A stretch of 64,000 nt of DNA from Pseudooceanicola batsensis HTCC2597 (GCF_000152725.1 NZ_CH724131.1:1103856-1167855); one strand, 5' to 3'; counted from the stretch's first letter, positions 25,443 to 36,380 are shown. The notes: generated by a model not told the origin, from the sequence alone. Translations and numbers: made by a program.

Positions 25443-26089
25443 TCGAGACGCTGCAATCCGCCATCTTCCGCATCGCCGAACTGGGCGGTCCGGTGGTTCT
25501 GATCCTCGGCGCCCTCTCCATCCTCGTCCTGACTGTGGTGCTCTACAAGCTCTGGCAGTTCGCCGCATCGGGCGTCGGCCGTCACCGGGCGCTGCGCGAC
25601 GCGATCCGCGCCTGGGACGCGGGCGAGCGGGCGGGCGCGCGGGGCCATCTCGACCGCTCCACCAGCTACCTGCGCCCGGTCGTGGCCATGGCGCTCGACG
25701 GACAGTCCGACGCCCCCCGGCTCGAGGCCGAGGCCGAGGCCCGGTTCGCCCGGCTGGAAAGCGGCTTCCGGCTGCTCGATTCCGTGGCGCAGCTGGCGCC
25801 CCTGCTGGGTCTCTTCGGAACGGTTCTCGGCATGATCTCGGCCTTCCAGGCCATGCAGGAGGCCGGCTCGCAGGTCGACCCTTCGGTCCTTGCGGGCGGC
25901 ATCTGGGTCGCGCTGCTGACCACCGCCGTCGGTCTTGCCGTGGCCATGCCGACCGCCTTGGTGCTGAGCTGGTTCGAGGCGCGGATGGACGCCGACCGCG
26001 TGCTCGCCCAGACCGCGCTGCGCACGATCCTCGCCCCTTCGGGCCGGGCGGAGCACGCGCCGGACGGGGCGCAGCCCCTCCATGCGTAG
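25439..26089 (+). CDS. exbB: Biopolymer transport protein ExbB (MotA/TolQ/ExbB proton channel)
   Basis: A 216-residue inner-membrane proton-channel subunit that powers TonB with ExbD. Helix 1 (PVVLILGALSILVLTVVLY) is near 17-36. The long cytoplasmic loop contains the acidic helix RLEAEAEARFARLESGFRLLDSVAQLAP, and helices 2 and 3 include LLGLFGTVLGMISAF near 120-135 and the conserved TTAVGLAVAMP near 160. It overlaps the gene before and the first exbD after it. Confidence 0.9.
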   Translation: MIETLQSAIFRIAELGGPVVLILGALSILVLTVVLYKLWQFAASGVGRHRALRDAIRAWDAGERAGARGHLDRSTSYLRPVVAMALDGQSDAPRLEAEAEARFARLESGFRLLDSVAQLAPLLGLFGTVLGMISAFQAMQEAGSQVDPSVLAGGIWVALLTTAVGLAVAMPTALVLSWFEARMDADRVLAQTALRTILAPSGRAEHAPDGAQPLHA

Positions 26090-26462
26090 ACCCAAGGCAC
26101 GGCGCAGGCTGTCGATGACGTCGCTGATCGACGTCATCTTTCTTCTGCTGCTCTTCTTCATGCTGTCCTCGACCTTTACCCGCTTTGCCGAGGTCGAGCT
26201 GGCCGCGGCGGGCGCCGGCGCGGGCCTCTCCGATGCGCGGCCGGTCTTTCTGCGCCTCACCCCCGGGACGCTGACCGTGAACGGCACCGAGAACACCCTC
26301 GCCGACCTGCCCGCGACGCTGGACACGCAGCGGCAGGAGGGGGCCGACCTGCCGGTTCTAGTCTCGCTCGGGGGCGAGGTCACGTCGCAGCGCCTGACCG
26401 ATCTCCTCGTCGCGCTGCGGGCCGTGCCCGGCCTGCAGGTGACCGTGCTGGGGGCCGCATGA
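26082..26462 (+). CDS. exbD: Biopolymer transport protein ExbD/TolR, first copy
   Basis: A 126-residue single-pass protein. After a basic N-terminus, SMTSLIDVIFLLLLFFML forms the transmembrane helix with the essential proton-carrying Asp (in LIDV, about residue 17). The periplasmic part is a short ExbD/TolR domain ending TVLGAA. It overlaps exbB by 8 bases and the second exbD by 4. Two different ExbDs with one ExbB suggests a heteromeric stator. Confidence 0.88.
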   Translation: MRRPKARRRLSMTSLIDVIFLLLLFFMLSSTFTRFAEVELAAAGAGAGLSDARPVFLRLTPGTLTVNGTENTLADLPATLDTQRQEGADLPVLVSLGGEVTSQRLTDLLVALRAVPGLQVTVLGAA

Positions 26463-26845
26463 TCCGCAAGCGCGCCAAATCGCAACGCGAACCCACCATC
26501 GCGCTGATCAACATCGTCTTCCTGATGCTGATCTTCTTCCTGGTGACCGGCACCCTGGCACGACCTCTGGACAAGGGGCTGACGCTGGTCCGCACGTCCG
26601 AACTGGAAGGCGCGGCGCCGCCCGATGCGCTGGTGATCCACGCCGATGGCCGCATGAGCTGGCGCGGCAGCGACATCTCCGAGGCCGGCGCGGTCCTCTC
26701 CACCCTGCCCGAGACGGACCGCGCCGTCATACGCCTCGTGCCCGACCGCGACCTCCCCGCCTCCCGCCTGGTCGAGATCGGTCGCACGCTGCGCGCCGCC
26801 GGGGCGGGCAAGGTGGTGGTGGTCACCGAACGGGGCCTGGAATGA
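26459..26845 (+). CDS. Biopolymer transport protein ExbD/TolR, second copy
   Basis: A 128-residue ExbD paralogue. Its helix PTIALINIVFLMLIFFLVTG has Asn where the first copy and the family have the proton-carrying Asp (ALINIVF against SLIDVIF). A helix lacking the acidic residue may be structural rather than a proton carrier, so the two copies are probably not redundant. The periplasmic domain (VIRLVPDRDLPASRLVEIGRTLRAAG) is otherwise normal. It overlaps both neighbours by 4 bases. Confidence 0.85.
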   Translation: MIRKRAKSQREPTIALINIVFLMLIFFLVTGTLARPLDKGLTLVRTSELEGAAPPDALVIHADGRMSWRGSDISEAGAVLSTLPETDRAVIRLVPDRDLPASRLVEIGRTLRAAGAGKVVVVTERGLE

Positions 26846-27948
26846 CCCGCTCGTCCCGCACCGCCAAGATCGCCGCCCTCTCTGTCGCGGTCGTGGCCCA
26901 CGGGGCCATGGCCCTGGCCCTGATGCATAGGGAGGAAACACGCATGGAGGGGGCGAGCGGCGCCTCCGAGGTCCGCCTCGGCAATGCCTTCGAGGACCTC
27001 GCCACGGGCACCATCGCCCCCGACGCCGCCGAACGCGAGACCGAGCGAGAGACGCCCGACCGGATCGAGGCCGCGCAGCCCGACACCGTCGCGCGCGAAA
27101 CCCCGCCCGATCCCGTCGAGACGCAGGCGCCCGACGCGGCCCGGCCCGCCACCGCCGAACCGGTCGAGGCGGAGCAGCCCGTCGCGACCGAGCGGACGAC
27201 GGCCGAACGGGTTCCGGCCTCACCCCCGGCCCGGCCCGATCCGCAGACGCCCGCGATCCCCCTCACGCCCGAAGGCGCCCTGCCCCTCGCCGCATCGCAG
27301 GCAGAGGCCACAGACCGCGCCGAGGCCACGCCCGAAGCCCCCGCCGAGTCCGTGCAACCGGCCCAGGCGCCGGTGCAGTCCGCCGCCCTCGCCCCCAGAC
27401 CTGAACCCCTGTCCGCCACGCGTGCCGCCCCTGCCGAACGGATCACCGGAACGACGCGGGACACCACCGCGCCGCCCGTCTCCAAGCGGCCCGCCCGCAG
27501 GCCGGAAAGCCTCGAGACAGCCGAGCCCCGCCCCGCGCCGAAACCCGCCCGGCCCGCGCGGCAGACCGCGCAGCCCTCGGCCCCCGGCAATGCCGCGCAG
27601 AACGCCCGCGCCGGCCAGGCCTCGGGTCAGGAACAGGCGCAGGCGCGTTCGAGCGGCAGCGGCGGCCGCGCGCAGGAGGCCGGCAACGCCGCGGCCAGCA
27701 ACTATCCCGGCCTGGTCATGCGCAAGCTCTCGCGCGCGCGGAAACCGAACATCCGGACGCGCGGCACCGCCACCGTCGCCTTCAGCATCGCCGCGAACGG
27801 CCGTCTCTCGGGCGCGCGGATCCTCAGCAGTTCGGGCTCGTCCCGGGTGGACCAGGCGGCGTTGCAGGTCGTCCGGTCCGCCGCCCCGTTCCCGCGCCCG
27901 CCCAGTGGTGCGCAGCGGAATTTCTCGACACAGGTCATCTGGCGGTAG
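26842..27948 (+). CDS. tonB: TonB family energy-transducing protein
   Basis: A 368-residue TonB-like protein. The N-terminal helix (about residues 9-28) anchors it in the inner membrane. Residues 45-270 are a long Pro/Ala/Glu/Thr-rich, unstructured spacer that crosses the periplasm. Residues 285-368 form the TonB C-terminal domain (GTATVAFSIAANGRLSGARILSSSGSSRVD in part, ending FSTQVIWR) that grips receptor plugs. It overlaps the second exbD by 4 bases. Its partner is probably the receptor encoded convergently at 28386-30347. The spacer is longer than in E. coli TonB. Confidence 0.88.
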   Translation: MTRSSRTAKIAALSVAVVAHGAMALALMHREETRMEGASGASEVRLGNAFEDLATGTIAPDAAERETERETPDRIEAAQPDTVARETPPDPVETQAPDAARPATAEPVEAEQPVATERTTAERVPASPPARPDPQTPAIPLTPEGALPLAASQAEATDRAEATPEAPAESVQPAQAPVQSAALAPRPEPLSATRAAPAERITGTTRDTTAPPVSKRPARRPESLETAEPRPAPKPARPARQTAQPSAPGNAAQNARAGQASGQEQAQARSSGSGGRAQEAGNAAASNYPGLVMRKLSRARKPNIRTRGTATVAFSIAANGRLSGARILSSSGSSRVDQAALQVVRSAAPFPRPPSGAQRNFSTQVIWR

Positions 27949-27982
27949 GACCGCCCCGGACACAACAAGAAGGGAAAATGAC

Positions 27983-28273
27983 ATGACGATGACGCAGACC
28001 GGAACCTTCCGGACCCCAAATGCCTCGCGGTATCTTCAGCAGCTCTGCAAGCATTTCGAACACAAGATCGCGGTGGACTACGACGACCGGAAGGGCAAGG
28101 CCGCCCTGCCTTCGGGCGAAGCGACGCTGGCCGCCTCCGACGAGGCGCTGACCGTGACCGTCTCGGCCGAGGACGATCCGGGGCTGGAACGCGCCCGGTT
28201 CATCGTCGACGATCACCTCAAGCGCTTCGCCTTCCGCGAGGACTGCCAGGGCATGGACTGGCGGGCGGACTGA
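27983..28273 (+). CDS. DUF2218 domain protein
   Basis: A 96-residue soluble protein matching DUF2218: YLQQLCKHFEHKI near 19-31, then DDPGLERARFIVDDHLKRFAFRED near 64-87. Family members are often found in siderophore and haem operons, but their biochemical role is not established. The start at 27983 has AAGAAGGGAAA upstream; it is 34 bases after tonB and is the last gene before a strong bidirectional hairpin. Confidence 0.82.
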   Translation: MTMTQTGTFRTPNASRYLQQLCKHFEHKIAVDYDDRKGKAALPSGEATLAASDEALTVTVSAEDDPGLERARFIVDDHLKRFAFREDCQGMDWRAD

Positions 28274-28331
28274 ACCCCGCCCGGCGGGCGCCTCGGCCCG
28301 CGTCGATCCCGTACCCCTGACCGAAACGAAA

Positions 28332-28360
28332 ACGCCCCCGCCGATCTCCGGCGGGGGCGT
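28332..28360. terminator. Bidirectional terminator between the TonB operon and the receptor gene
   Basis: ACGCCCCCGCCG (28332-28343) pairs with CGGCGGGGGCGT (28349-28360), 12 perfect pairs with a 5-base loop, between convergent genes. An A-rich tract (GAAACGAAAA) precedes it, giving a U-rich end for transcripts from the minus strand; the plus-strand side has only UCUG. Confidence 0.75.
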
Positions 28361-28385
28361 CTGCATCGGGACGTCGCCCCCGCGG

Positions 28386-30347
28386 TCAGAACCGCATCGT
28401 CGCCGTCAGCGAGATCGTCCGCCCCGGCTCGTTCAGGGCGATGGCGTTCGGGGCGTTCACCCCGTCCGCGGACCGGCGGACGTAGGTGCTGTCGAAGACG
28501 TTCTCGACATCCAGCCGCAGTTCGAGCCCCGCGACGCTTTCGGGCTTGTAGCTGGCAAAGACGTTGACCACCTCGTACCCGGCGAGCGAGGCGGAACTGT
28601 CGGCAAGCGCGATCTGCGCATTGCCGCCGAGCCGCACCTCGTTCGTCACGTCGTAGCCCGCCTCGAACCCGAAGACATGACCCATCGGGCGCCCGTAGTA
28701 GTAGGAGGTCGAGGTCAGCGGCCCCTCGGACCCGGTCAGCGTCACATCCGCGTAGGTATAGTTCAGCCGGGCGAAACCGCGCGCGCCCGTGAAGGCGATC
28801 GAGCCGTCGAAGCCCTGCGAGGTCAGGTCCGAGGTCGCGCCCCGGCGGCCGCCGGTCGGCAGGATGTCGGCGATGTCGTTGATCTCGGTCCGGAAGAGCG
28901 CACCGCTCACCGACCACCGGCCGTCATCGTAGCGCAGCCCGACCCGCGCCGTCTGCGACTGCGAGGCCTGGAACCCGGCATAGCCCCACGGGGTGATGAA
29001 GTTCACCAGCGCCGCTTCGCCCAGCTCGTACCCGCCCCAGCTCGTTGCGAGGCCCGCGTTCAGGCTGACGGTGTCGGTCAGCGCATAATCGAGCATCCCG
29101 TTGACGCTAACGCCCGTGTCGGAAAGCTCGGTCCCGTCCGCCCCGGTAAACGCCTGGTAGTCGAAGCGCCCGCCGTAGGAGACCGACAGCCGGTCGGTCA
29201 GATCCTGCCGTGCCTGCGCGAAGAGGCCAACGCTCGTCAGCTCTTCGCGGCCGCTGTAGGTTCCGGCGAAGGGGCCGGCGGGGATGAAGGAGCGGCCCTC
29301 GCCCGTTTCGTGGAAGAAGTCGATCCCGGCCGTCACCGTGCCGTTGCCCAGCTGCCATTCGTTCTTGGCCACGCCGCTCAGGCTGGTGTTGGTCCCCTGG
29401 ACGTCGCCGGCATCGGTTTCCTGCTCGTTGTAGCTCAGTTGCAGCGTGGGCGCGAACCACCCCTCCGGCGCCTCGTCGGTATAGGTGAGCGTATAGGACC
29501 TGCGGCTCGAATAGGCGTTGACCGGCACCGTCACGAGCCCGGGCACGCCGGTCAGGTCGGGCCGGATGGTCACGAAGCCGAAGACCGGATGCGCCTGCCC
29601 GCTTCTCACGCCGGTATCCTCGGTATGCGAGGCCGCGAAGGACAGCCGCTTGCCGGTGTCCGAGGTGAAGGCGATCTTGGCGACCAGCGCCGAGACGTCC
29701 GGAGCGGTGCCGGGCACCGTCACGCCGTCGCCGTCCTCGTAGGCGTCGCCGGTGTGGCGGGTGCCGCTCAGCAGCCATTCGAATCCACCCTGCCGGCCGA
29801 ACAGGGTCAGCGACCGGCGGAACCCCTCGCCGTTGGTGCCGGCCCGCAGCGTCGTCAGCCCGCCGAACGTCTCGCCCGGGGCAAGGAAGTCGCGCGCATC
29901 CTTGGTCTCGTAGGCGAGACCGCCGGCCAGGGCGTTCGGTCCGGCATCCGCCGGCGCGATCCCCTCGCTCACCTCGACCGACTTCAGCAGCTGGGGATCG
30001 AGGAGGACGTTGCCCGAATGGTGAAAGGCGGACTTGTTCTGCCGCGCCCCGTCGATGGTCACCGACAGGAGGCTTTCCTCGATCCCGTTGACAAAGACCT
30101 TCTGCGCGATGGCGGCTCCGCCGCTGGCCGTCACCGACGACTCGCCGACGAAGACATCCGCGGCCGAGGCCGGATTGCGGTCCTCGATCTCCTCTTCCGT
30201 GATCTCGGCGTTGCCCAAAAGGGTCTGCGCGCCGGCGGTGTCGATCCGGAGCGTGCCCAGGAACTGGGTGTCGGCCTCCTGCGCCGTGGCGGCGCCGGCG
30301 AGGATGGTGGTGGAAAGCAGCAGGGCGCTGCGGGCTGTGGTGATCAT
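28386..30347 (-). CDS. TonB-dependent outer-membrane receptor, haem/haemoprotein type
   Basis: A 653-residue beta-barrel receptor. The signal peptide ends near residue 22 (AGAATAQ). The plug domain holds VFVNGIEESLLSVTIDGARQNKS-like sequence near 85-108 and LLKSVEVSEGIAPADAGPNALAGGLAYET near 120-150, the pattern of haemoglobin/haem receptors. The chain ends in a C-terminal Phe (LTATMRF) as outer-membrane barrels do. It is convergent with hemP-exbBDD-tonB, which should energise it, and shares an upstream motif with that operon. Ligand inferred as haem or a haem protein. Confidence 0.88.
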   Translation of the reverse strand: MITTARSALLLSTTILAGAATAQEADTQFLGTLRIDTAGAQTLLGNAEITEEEIEDRNPASAADVFVGESSVTASGGAAIAQKVFVNGIEESLLSVTIDGARQNKSAFHHSGNVLLDPQLLKSVEVSEGIAPADAGPNALAGGLAYETKDARDFLAPGETFGGLTTLRAGTNGEGFRRSLTLFGRQGGFEWLLSGTRHTGDAYEDGDGVTVPGTAPDVSALVAKIAFTSDTGKRLSFAASHTEDTGVRSGQAHPVFGFVTIRPDLTGVPGLVTVPVNAYSSRRSYTLTYTDEAPEGWFAPTLQLSYNEQETDAGDVQGTNTSLSGVAKNEWQLGNGTVTAGIDFFHETGEGRSFIPAGPFAGTYSGREELTSVGLFAQARQDLTDRLSVSYGGRFDYQAFTGADGTELSDTGVSVNGMLDYALTDTVSLNAGLATSWGGYELGEAALVNFITPWGYAGFQASQSQTARVGLRYDDGRWSVSGALFRTEINDIADILPTGGRRGATSDLTSQGFDGSIAFTGARGFARLNYTYADVTLTGSEGPLTSTSYYYGRPMGHVFGFEAGYDVTNEVRLGGNAQIALADSSASLAGYEVVNVFASYKPESVAGLELRLDVENVFDSTYVRRSADGVNAPNAIALNEPGRTISLTATMRF

Positions 30348-30442
30348 GCTGATGTCCCTCGAAGATTCCTGCGTGGCTCGAACGACGGCGAGGGACGGCG
30401 TTGTGGCTGCGTGACTGGAGGCGGGAATAGTTGATAAAAACC

Positions 30443-30452
30443 GTCAGATCAA
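30443..30452 (-). promoter_or_regulatory. Motif TTGATCTGAC upstream of the receptor gene
   Basis: Minus-strand match to the element before hemP. It lies 96 bases before the receptor start and overlaps an inverted repeat TTGAT (30431-30435) / ATCAA (30448-30452). The region is locally AT-rich, as expected for a promoter. Likely iron control; factor not identified. Confidence 0.4.
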
Positions 30453-30701
30453 TGACATTGTCCGGAATTCGCCGAGGCGGATCCCCGATGTGCATGAATT
30501 CCGGTCAGAAGCATCAGGGTGCGCGCGAGGTCGCCCCCCGGATCGCCGTTTTGCAAGAGAAGTGAAATAAAATCCGTTCCGAACGCCGCAAATCACACCA
30601 GAAAGGTTCGAATTTGGAAAGGTGAGACCGAGAACCGAACCGGGCCCCGATCCGAACCGGCTGGCGAACGCCCCCCCTGCAACGCCGGCTTCGCAACGAA
30701 A

Positions 30702-30734
30702 AAGGCCCGCCGCGTGTCACGCGCGACGGGCCTT
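30702..30734 (-). terminator. Rho-independent terminator of icd
   Basis: A GC-rich stem AAGGCCCGCCGCG / CGCGCGACGGGCCTT with a short loop. On the minus strand it is followed by a run of five T (TTTTTCGTT), and it sits 22 bases after the icd stop. Bases 30348-30700 otherwise hold only the receptor promoter. Confidence 0.8.
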
Positions 30735-30755
30735 GGAACCGGTGGTCCGACGGGA

Positions 30756-32960
<2,205 letters not shown>

Positions 32961-33704
32961 TGGTCCACGCCTCGGATTGTTCTGCCGGACGCTTAACGCA
33001 GTGCGGAGGCGAGATCCACAGCGACCCGTGGCTGCGCGTCATTTTGCTGCATACATTGGCATACAATACCCGCCATCGGCGCGAGCCCCCGGTCGCGGAC
33101 GGGCGAAGGGTCATCCTCGGCCCCGCGCCACCGACGTCGTCGGGCTTGATCCGAGGACCACCCGCCACCCCGCGCGCACCCGTCAGACTATTACACGCCT
33201 TGAGCACTTCCCGCCAATCGCAACCATCTCCCCAGGAGCCGAGCCCCGAGGTCCCCGGATCAAGTCCGAAGACGACCTCCCGCGGGGCCGGAAACGCACC
33301 GGCCGATCTCGTTGCAGGCGGAGAGCCCCATCAGGGCCCTTCGGTCCCTACCGCTCACGTGGCATCGCAGAAGGTGTCCCGGCCTTGCGCCGGGACCCCG
33401 CAGGCCATGCAACACGGCGCAGTCACAGGGCCACGCCCCACGCCGGCCCCCCGCAGGGCAACGCCACGCGCGCAGTCGCAGGGCAACGCCTCGCGCCGGA
33501 ACCCGGCAGGCCATGCAACGCGCCGCAGCCGGAGGGCAACGCCCCGCGCGCGGTCGCCGCCTCAGCGGGGCCACGTTGGCCCGCGGGGCCCCGGCGCGGG
33601 GGCCGGGGCGCGATGGCGTTGCGCACGAGTATCACATCCCGCTGCATGCTTCCTTGAGGGCGCCTGGACGGGCGCCGGCCCGGTCCGGGGCCGGCGTTCG
33701 GGCG
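32961..33704. repeat. 744-base intergenic region with a REP-like pair and degenerate GC-rich repeats
   Basis: No gene is supported. GTCGTCGGGCTTGATCCGAG (from 33136, unit to 33159) and an inverted copy at 33250-33276 form a palindromic pair of the REP type common in alphaproteobacteria. From about 33380 to 33600 a degenerate unit recurs: GCGCCGG-AACCC-GGCAGGCCATG followed by CGCAGnCnnAGGGCAACGCC, with copies at about 33387-33445 and 33500-33550 and extra AGGGCAACGCC words between. Composition is extremely GC-rich here. Confidence 0.5.
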
Positions 33705-34211
33705 TCACTTGCGCTTCCCGGCCCCGTCGATCTCTCCCACGGTCAGCACGGGCGAGGCGTCGATCAGATGCGCGTCCAGCATTCCCGCCACACGTTCGAG
33801 CGAGGCGACGAGCTGGGCCTGTTCCCAGTCGGCCAGCTGGACGAATTCCCGCACGTACCGCTGTTGCAGGGCATCCGGCGCCTCCTCCAGCGCGGATCGC
33901 CCGGTCACGGTCAGGATGACGTTGGTCTGCCGCCGGTCGGTCTCGGACGGCACGCGCCGCACGTGTCCGCGCGCGACCAGCTTGTCGACGACCGAGGTCA
34001 CGGTCGCCTGGGTCACGCCCATCCTCTGCGCCAGCGCCTTGGGCGTCGCCGTCTTGTCGGTCTGGCCGGCGATGATCTGCAGGACGCGCAGCTGCGCGGG
34101 CGACAGGCCCGCCGCGGAGGCGAGGTCGCGCTCGTACTGCTCTGTCGCGCGCAGGATGCGGCGCAGCGCGATCAGGCTCTCGTCAACTCGGTCCGGGTCG
34201 GTCTCGCTCAT
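33705..34211 (-). CDS. ectR: MarR family regulator, EctR-like repressor of ectoine synthesis
   Basis: A 168-residue winged-helix protein. SPAQLRVLQIIAGQ, ALAQRMGVTQATVTSVVDKLVARGHVRR and the wing SETDRRQTNVILTVTG lie in order between residues 36 and 108. It is divergent from ectABC-ask, the position of EctR1/CosR-type repressors that respond to osmotic state. I chose ATG 34211 (AGGA upstream) over the TTG at 34247, which would lie closer to the shared promoter. The gene name rests on context and family; the regulator class is solid. Confidence 0.82.
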   Translation of the reverse strand: MSETDPDRVDESLIALRRILRATEQYERDLASAAGLSPAQLRVLQIIAGQTDKTATPKALAQRMGVTQATVTSVVDKLVARGHVRRVPSETDRRQTNVILTVTGRSALEEAPDALQQRYVREFVQLADWEQAQLVASLERVAGMLDAHLIDASPVLTVGEIDGAGKRK

Positions 34212-34391
34212 GTCGTCCTGTATGGCATTCGGCGGGGTTTCTTTCAATATTCAAAGCAATGAAGATAACCTTATGAAATTAACTTCATGCCTCGAAGTTT
34301 CCACATGGCCCGCAATACAACGGAATTCAACGGTTTTTCCACGATGCGGGACGGGTCCAGCCGAGATCGGGGAAGAAAATTGCTTAGACGG

Positions 34392-34420
34392 TTGAAACTT
34401 TCATGTCCTGAAGTTAGTTA
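34392..34420 (+). promoter_or_regulatory. Putative ectA promoter with overlapping palindrome
   Basis: TTGAAA (34392-34397) and TAGTTA (34415-34420) are spaced by 17 bases and end 31 bases before ectA. An imperfect palindrome AACTTTCA-TGTCC-TGAAGTT (34396-34415) fills the spacer. A repressor bound there would block polymerase. A second inverted repeat ATGAA-ATTAAC-TTCAT lies at 34273-34288 nearer the regulator gene. Both are candidate EctR operators. Confidence 0.5.
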
Positions 34421-34451
34421 GATAAGCGAAGCAACAAGAGGGCCAGACGAA

Positions 34452-34988
34452 ATGCCAAAGGATCTTGAGCAGACCCGAAGTCGCAAACCCGTGCTGCGCA
34501 AACCCGAGACGACGGATGGTTCGGCCATCTGGGCGCTCGTGCGCGAGTGCAAGCCGCTCGACGAGAACTCCATGTACTGCAATCTCATCCAGGCGGACCA
34601 CTTCCGCGACACCTGTGTCGTGGCCGAGGTCGACGGAGAGATTCTCGGATGGATTTCCGGTCACATGATCCCCAACGACGACGCGTTCTTCGTCTGGCAG
34701 GTGGCGGTCAGCCCCAAGGCCCGCGGAATGGGTCTGGGCCGCAAGATGCTGACGCATCTGATCGAACGTGACGAATGCGGCGAGGCAAAGGCCCTCAAGA
34801 CCACGATCACCGAAGACAACGATGCCTCATGGGGCCTTTTCCGCAGCTTCGCCAAACATGTGGGCGGCGAACTCACGGACGAGCCGCACTACCATGAAGA
34901 AGATCACTTCGACGGGCACCACGACACCGAGCACATGGTGACGATCTCGCTGCCCGAAATGGACGACGACCTGGCGAAAGCCGCCTGA
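34452..34988 (+). CDS. ectA: L-2,4-diaminobutyrate N-gamma-acetyltransferase
   Basis: Second step of ectoine synthesis: acetylates 2,4-diaminobutyrate with acetyl-CoA. A GNAT-fold protein of 178 residues with the acetyl-CoA loop VSPKARGMGLGRKML near 87-101 and the EctA signature CKPLDENSMYCNLIQADHF-like segment near 35-53. AGAGGG precedes the start. It is the first gene of ectABC-ask and its promoter region is shared with the MarR gene. Confidence 0.96.
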   Translation: MPKDLEQTRSRKPVLRKPETTDGSAIWALVRECKPLDENSMYCNLIQADHFRDTCVVAEVDGEILGWISGHMIPNDDAFFVWQVAVSPKARGMGLGRKMLTHLIERDECGEAKALKTTITEDNDASWGLFRSFAKHVGGELTDEPHYHEEDHFDGHHDTEHMVTISLPEMDDDLAKAA

Positions 34989-35078
34989 TCCGTCCGGATC
35001 CGACTGCACGAATCCCGAACATGATCGGCGAGGCGCGGCCTCGCCCGACCCCTCATTCGTCCCGAAAGGACTGATCCG

Positions 35079-36374
35079 ATGCCGAAAGACATGACACCCG
35101 ACACCACCATCTACGAACGCCGCGAGAGCGAGGCACGCTCCTACTGCCGCTCCTTCCCGACGACCTTCGTCAAGGCGCAGGGCAGCGAGATGACCGACGC
35201 CGACGGCAACACCTACATCGACTTTCTCGCCGGCTGTTCCTCGCTGAACTACGGCCATGGCGACCCCGACATGAAGGCCGCGCTGATCGAGCACATCAGC
35301 CGCGACGGCATCTCGCATGGACTGGACATGCACACCGACGCCAAGGCGGACTTTCTCGAAGCCTACGAGAAGCACATTCTCGAGCCGCGGGGACTGGACT
35401 ACAAGATCATGATGACCGGACCGACCGGCACCAATGCCGTCGAAGCCGCCATCAAGCTGGCCCGCAAGGTCACCGGCCGCCGCAACGTGATCGCCTTCAC
35501 CAACGGCTTCCACGGCATGACGCTCGGCTCGCTGGCGCTGACCGGCAATTCCGGCAAGCGCAACGGCGCGGGCGGCGCGCATCTCGGCGACGTGACCCAC
35601 CTGCCCTACGACGGCTCGATGGGCGACGGCGTCGACACGCTGCAGTTCATCGAGGCGATGCTGGAAAACGGCTCCTCGGGCGTCGACGCCCCCGCGGCCT
35701 TCATCTTCGAACCCGTGCAGGGCGAAGGCGGTCTGAACGCGGCCTCCGACGAATGGATGCAGGGGGTGGCACGGCTGGCGAAACGGCTCGGCGCGCTGCT
35801 GATCGTCGACGACATCCAATCGGGCTGCGGCCGCACCGGAACCTATTTCGCCTTCGAGCGCGCCGGGATCGAACCGGACATGGTGACCCAGGCAAAATCG
35901 CTTTCGGGCTACGGCCTGCCCTTCGCGGCACTGCTGATCAAGCCCGAGCACGACATCTGGAAGCCGGCCGAGCACAACGGCACCTTCCGGGGCAACAACC
36001 ACGCCTTCGTTACGGGCCGCGTCGCGATCGAGAAGTTCTGGGCCGACAAGTCCTTCGAGAGCGAGCTCCAGTCGAAGGCCACGGTGCTCACCACCGGCCT
36101 GCAGGAGGTCGCGGATCTCATCCCCGGTGCCAAGCTCAAGGGCCGCGGCCTGATGCAGGGCGTCGACGTGGGATCGGGCGAACTGGCCGGAGAGATCTGC
36201 GCCCGCGCCTTCGAGAAGGGACTGATCATCGAGACATCGGGCGCCGACGACGAGGTCGTCAAGGTGCTCGCCCCGCTGACCACGCCGGACGAGATGTTCC
36301 GCAAGGGGCTCGGCATCCTGCTCGAGGCGGCCCGCGACGTGACCGACAACAACAACAAGATTGCAGCGGAGTAA
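35079..36374 (+). CDS. ectB: L-2,4-diaminobutyrate:2-oxoglutarate aminotransferase
   Basis: First committed step: transaminates aspartate semialdehyde to diaminobutyrate using glutamate. A class III PLP enzyme of 431 residues. The cofactor region shows GPTGTNAVEAAIKLAR near 110-125, FIFEPVQGEGG near 207, and the Schiff-base lysine in QAKSLSGYGLP near 272. AAAGGA precedes ATG 35079; it is 90 bases after ectA, the widest gap in the operon. Confidence 0.96.
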   Translation: MPKDMTPDTTIYERRESEARSYCRSFPTTFVKAQGSEMTDADGNTYIDFLAGCSSLNYGHGDPDMKAALIEHISRDGISHGLDMHTDAKADFLEAYEKHILEPRGLDYKIMMTGPTGTNAVEAAIKLARKVTGRRNVIAFTNGFHGMTLGSLALTGNSGKRNGAGGAHLGDVTHLPYDGSMGDGVDTLQFIEAMLENGSSGVDAPAAFIFEPVQGEGGLNAASDEWMQGVARLAKRLGALLIVDDIQSGCGRTGTYFAFERAGIEPDMVTQAKSLSGYGLPFAALLIKPEHDIWKPAEHNGTFRGNNHAFVTGRVAIEKFWADKSFESELQSKATVLTTGLQEVADLIPGAKLKGRGLMQGVDVGSGELAGEICARAFEKGLIIETSGADDEVVKVLAPLTTPDEMFRKGLGILLEAARDVTDNNNKIAAE

Positions 36375-36380
36375 ATCGAC

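Noticed and set aside
34212-34247. Longer MarR protein starting at TTG 34247
   Set aside because: A TTG with no clear ribosome site that would run into the shared promoter; ATG 34211 is better placed.
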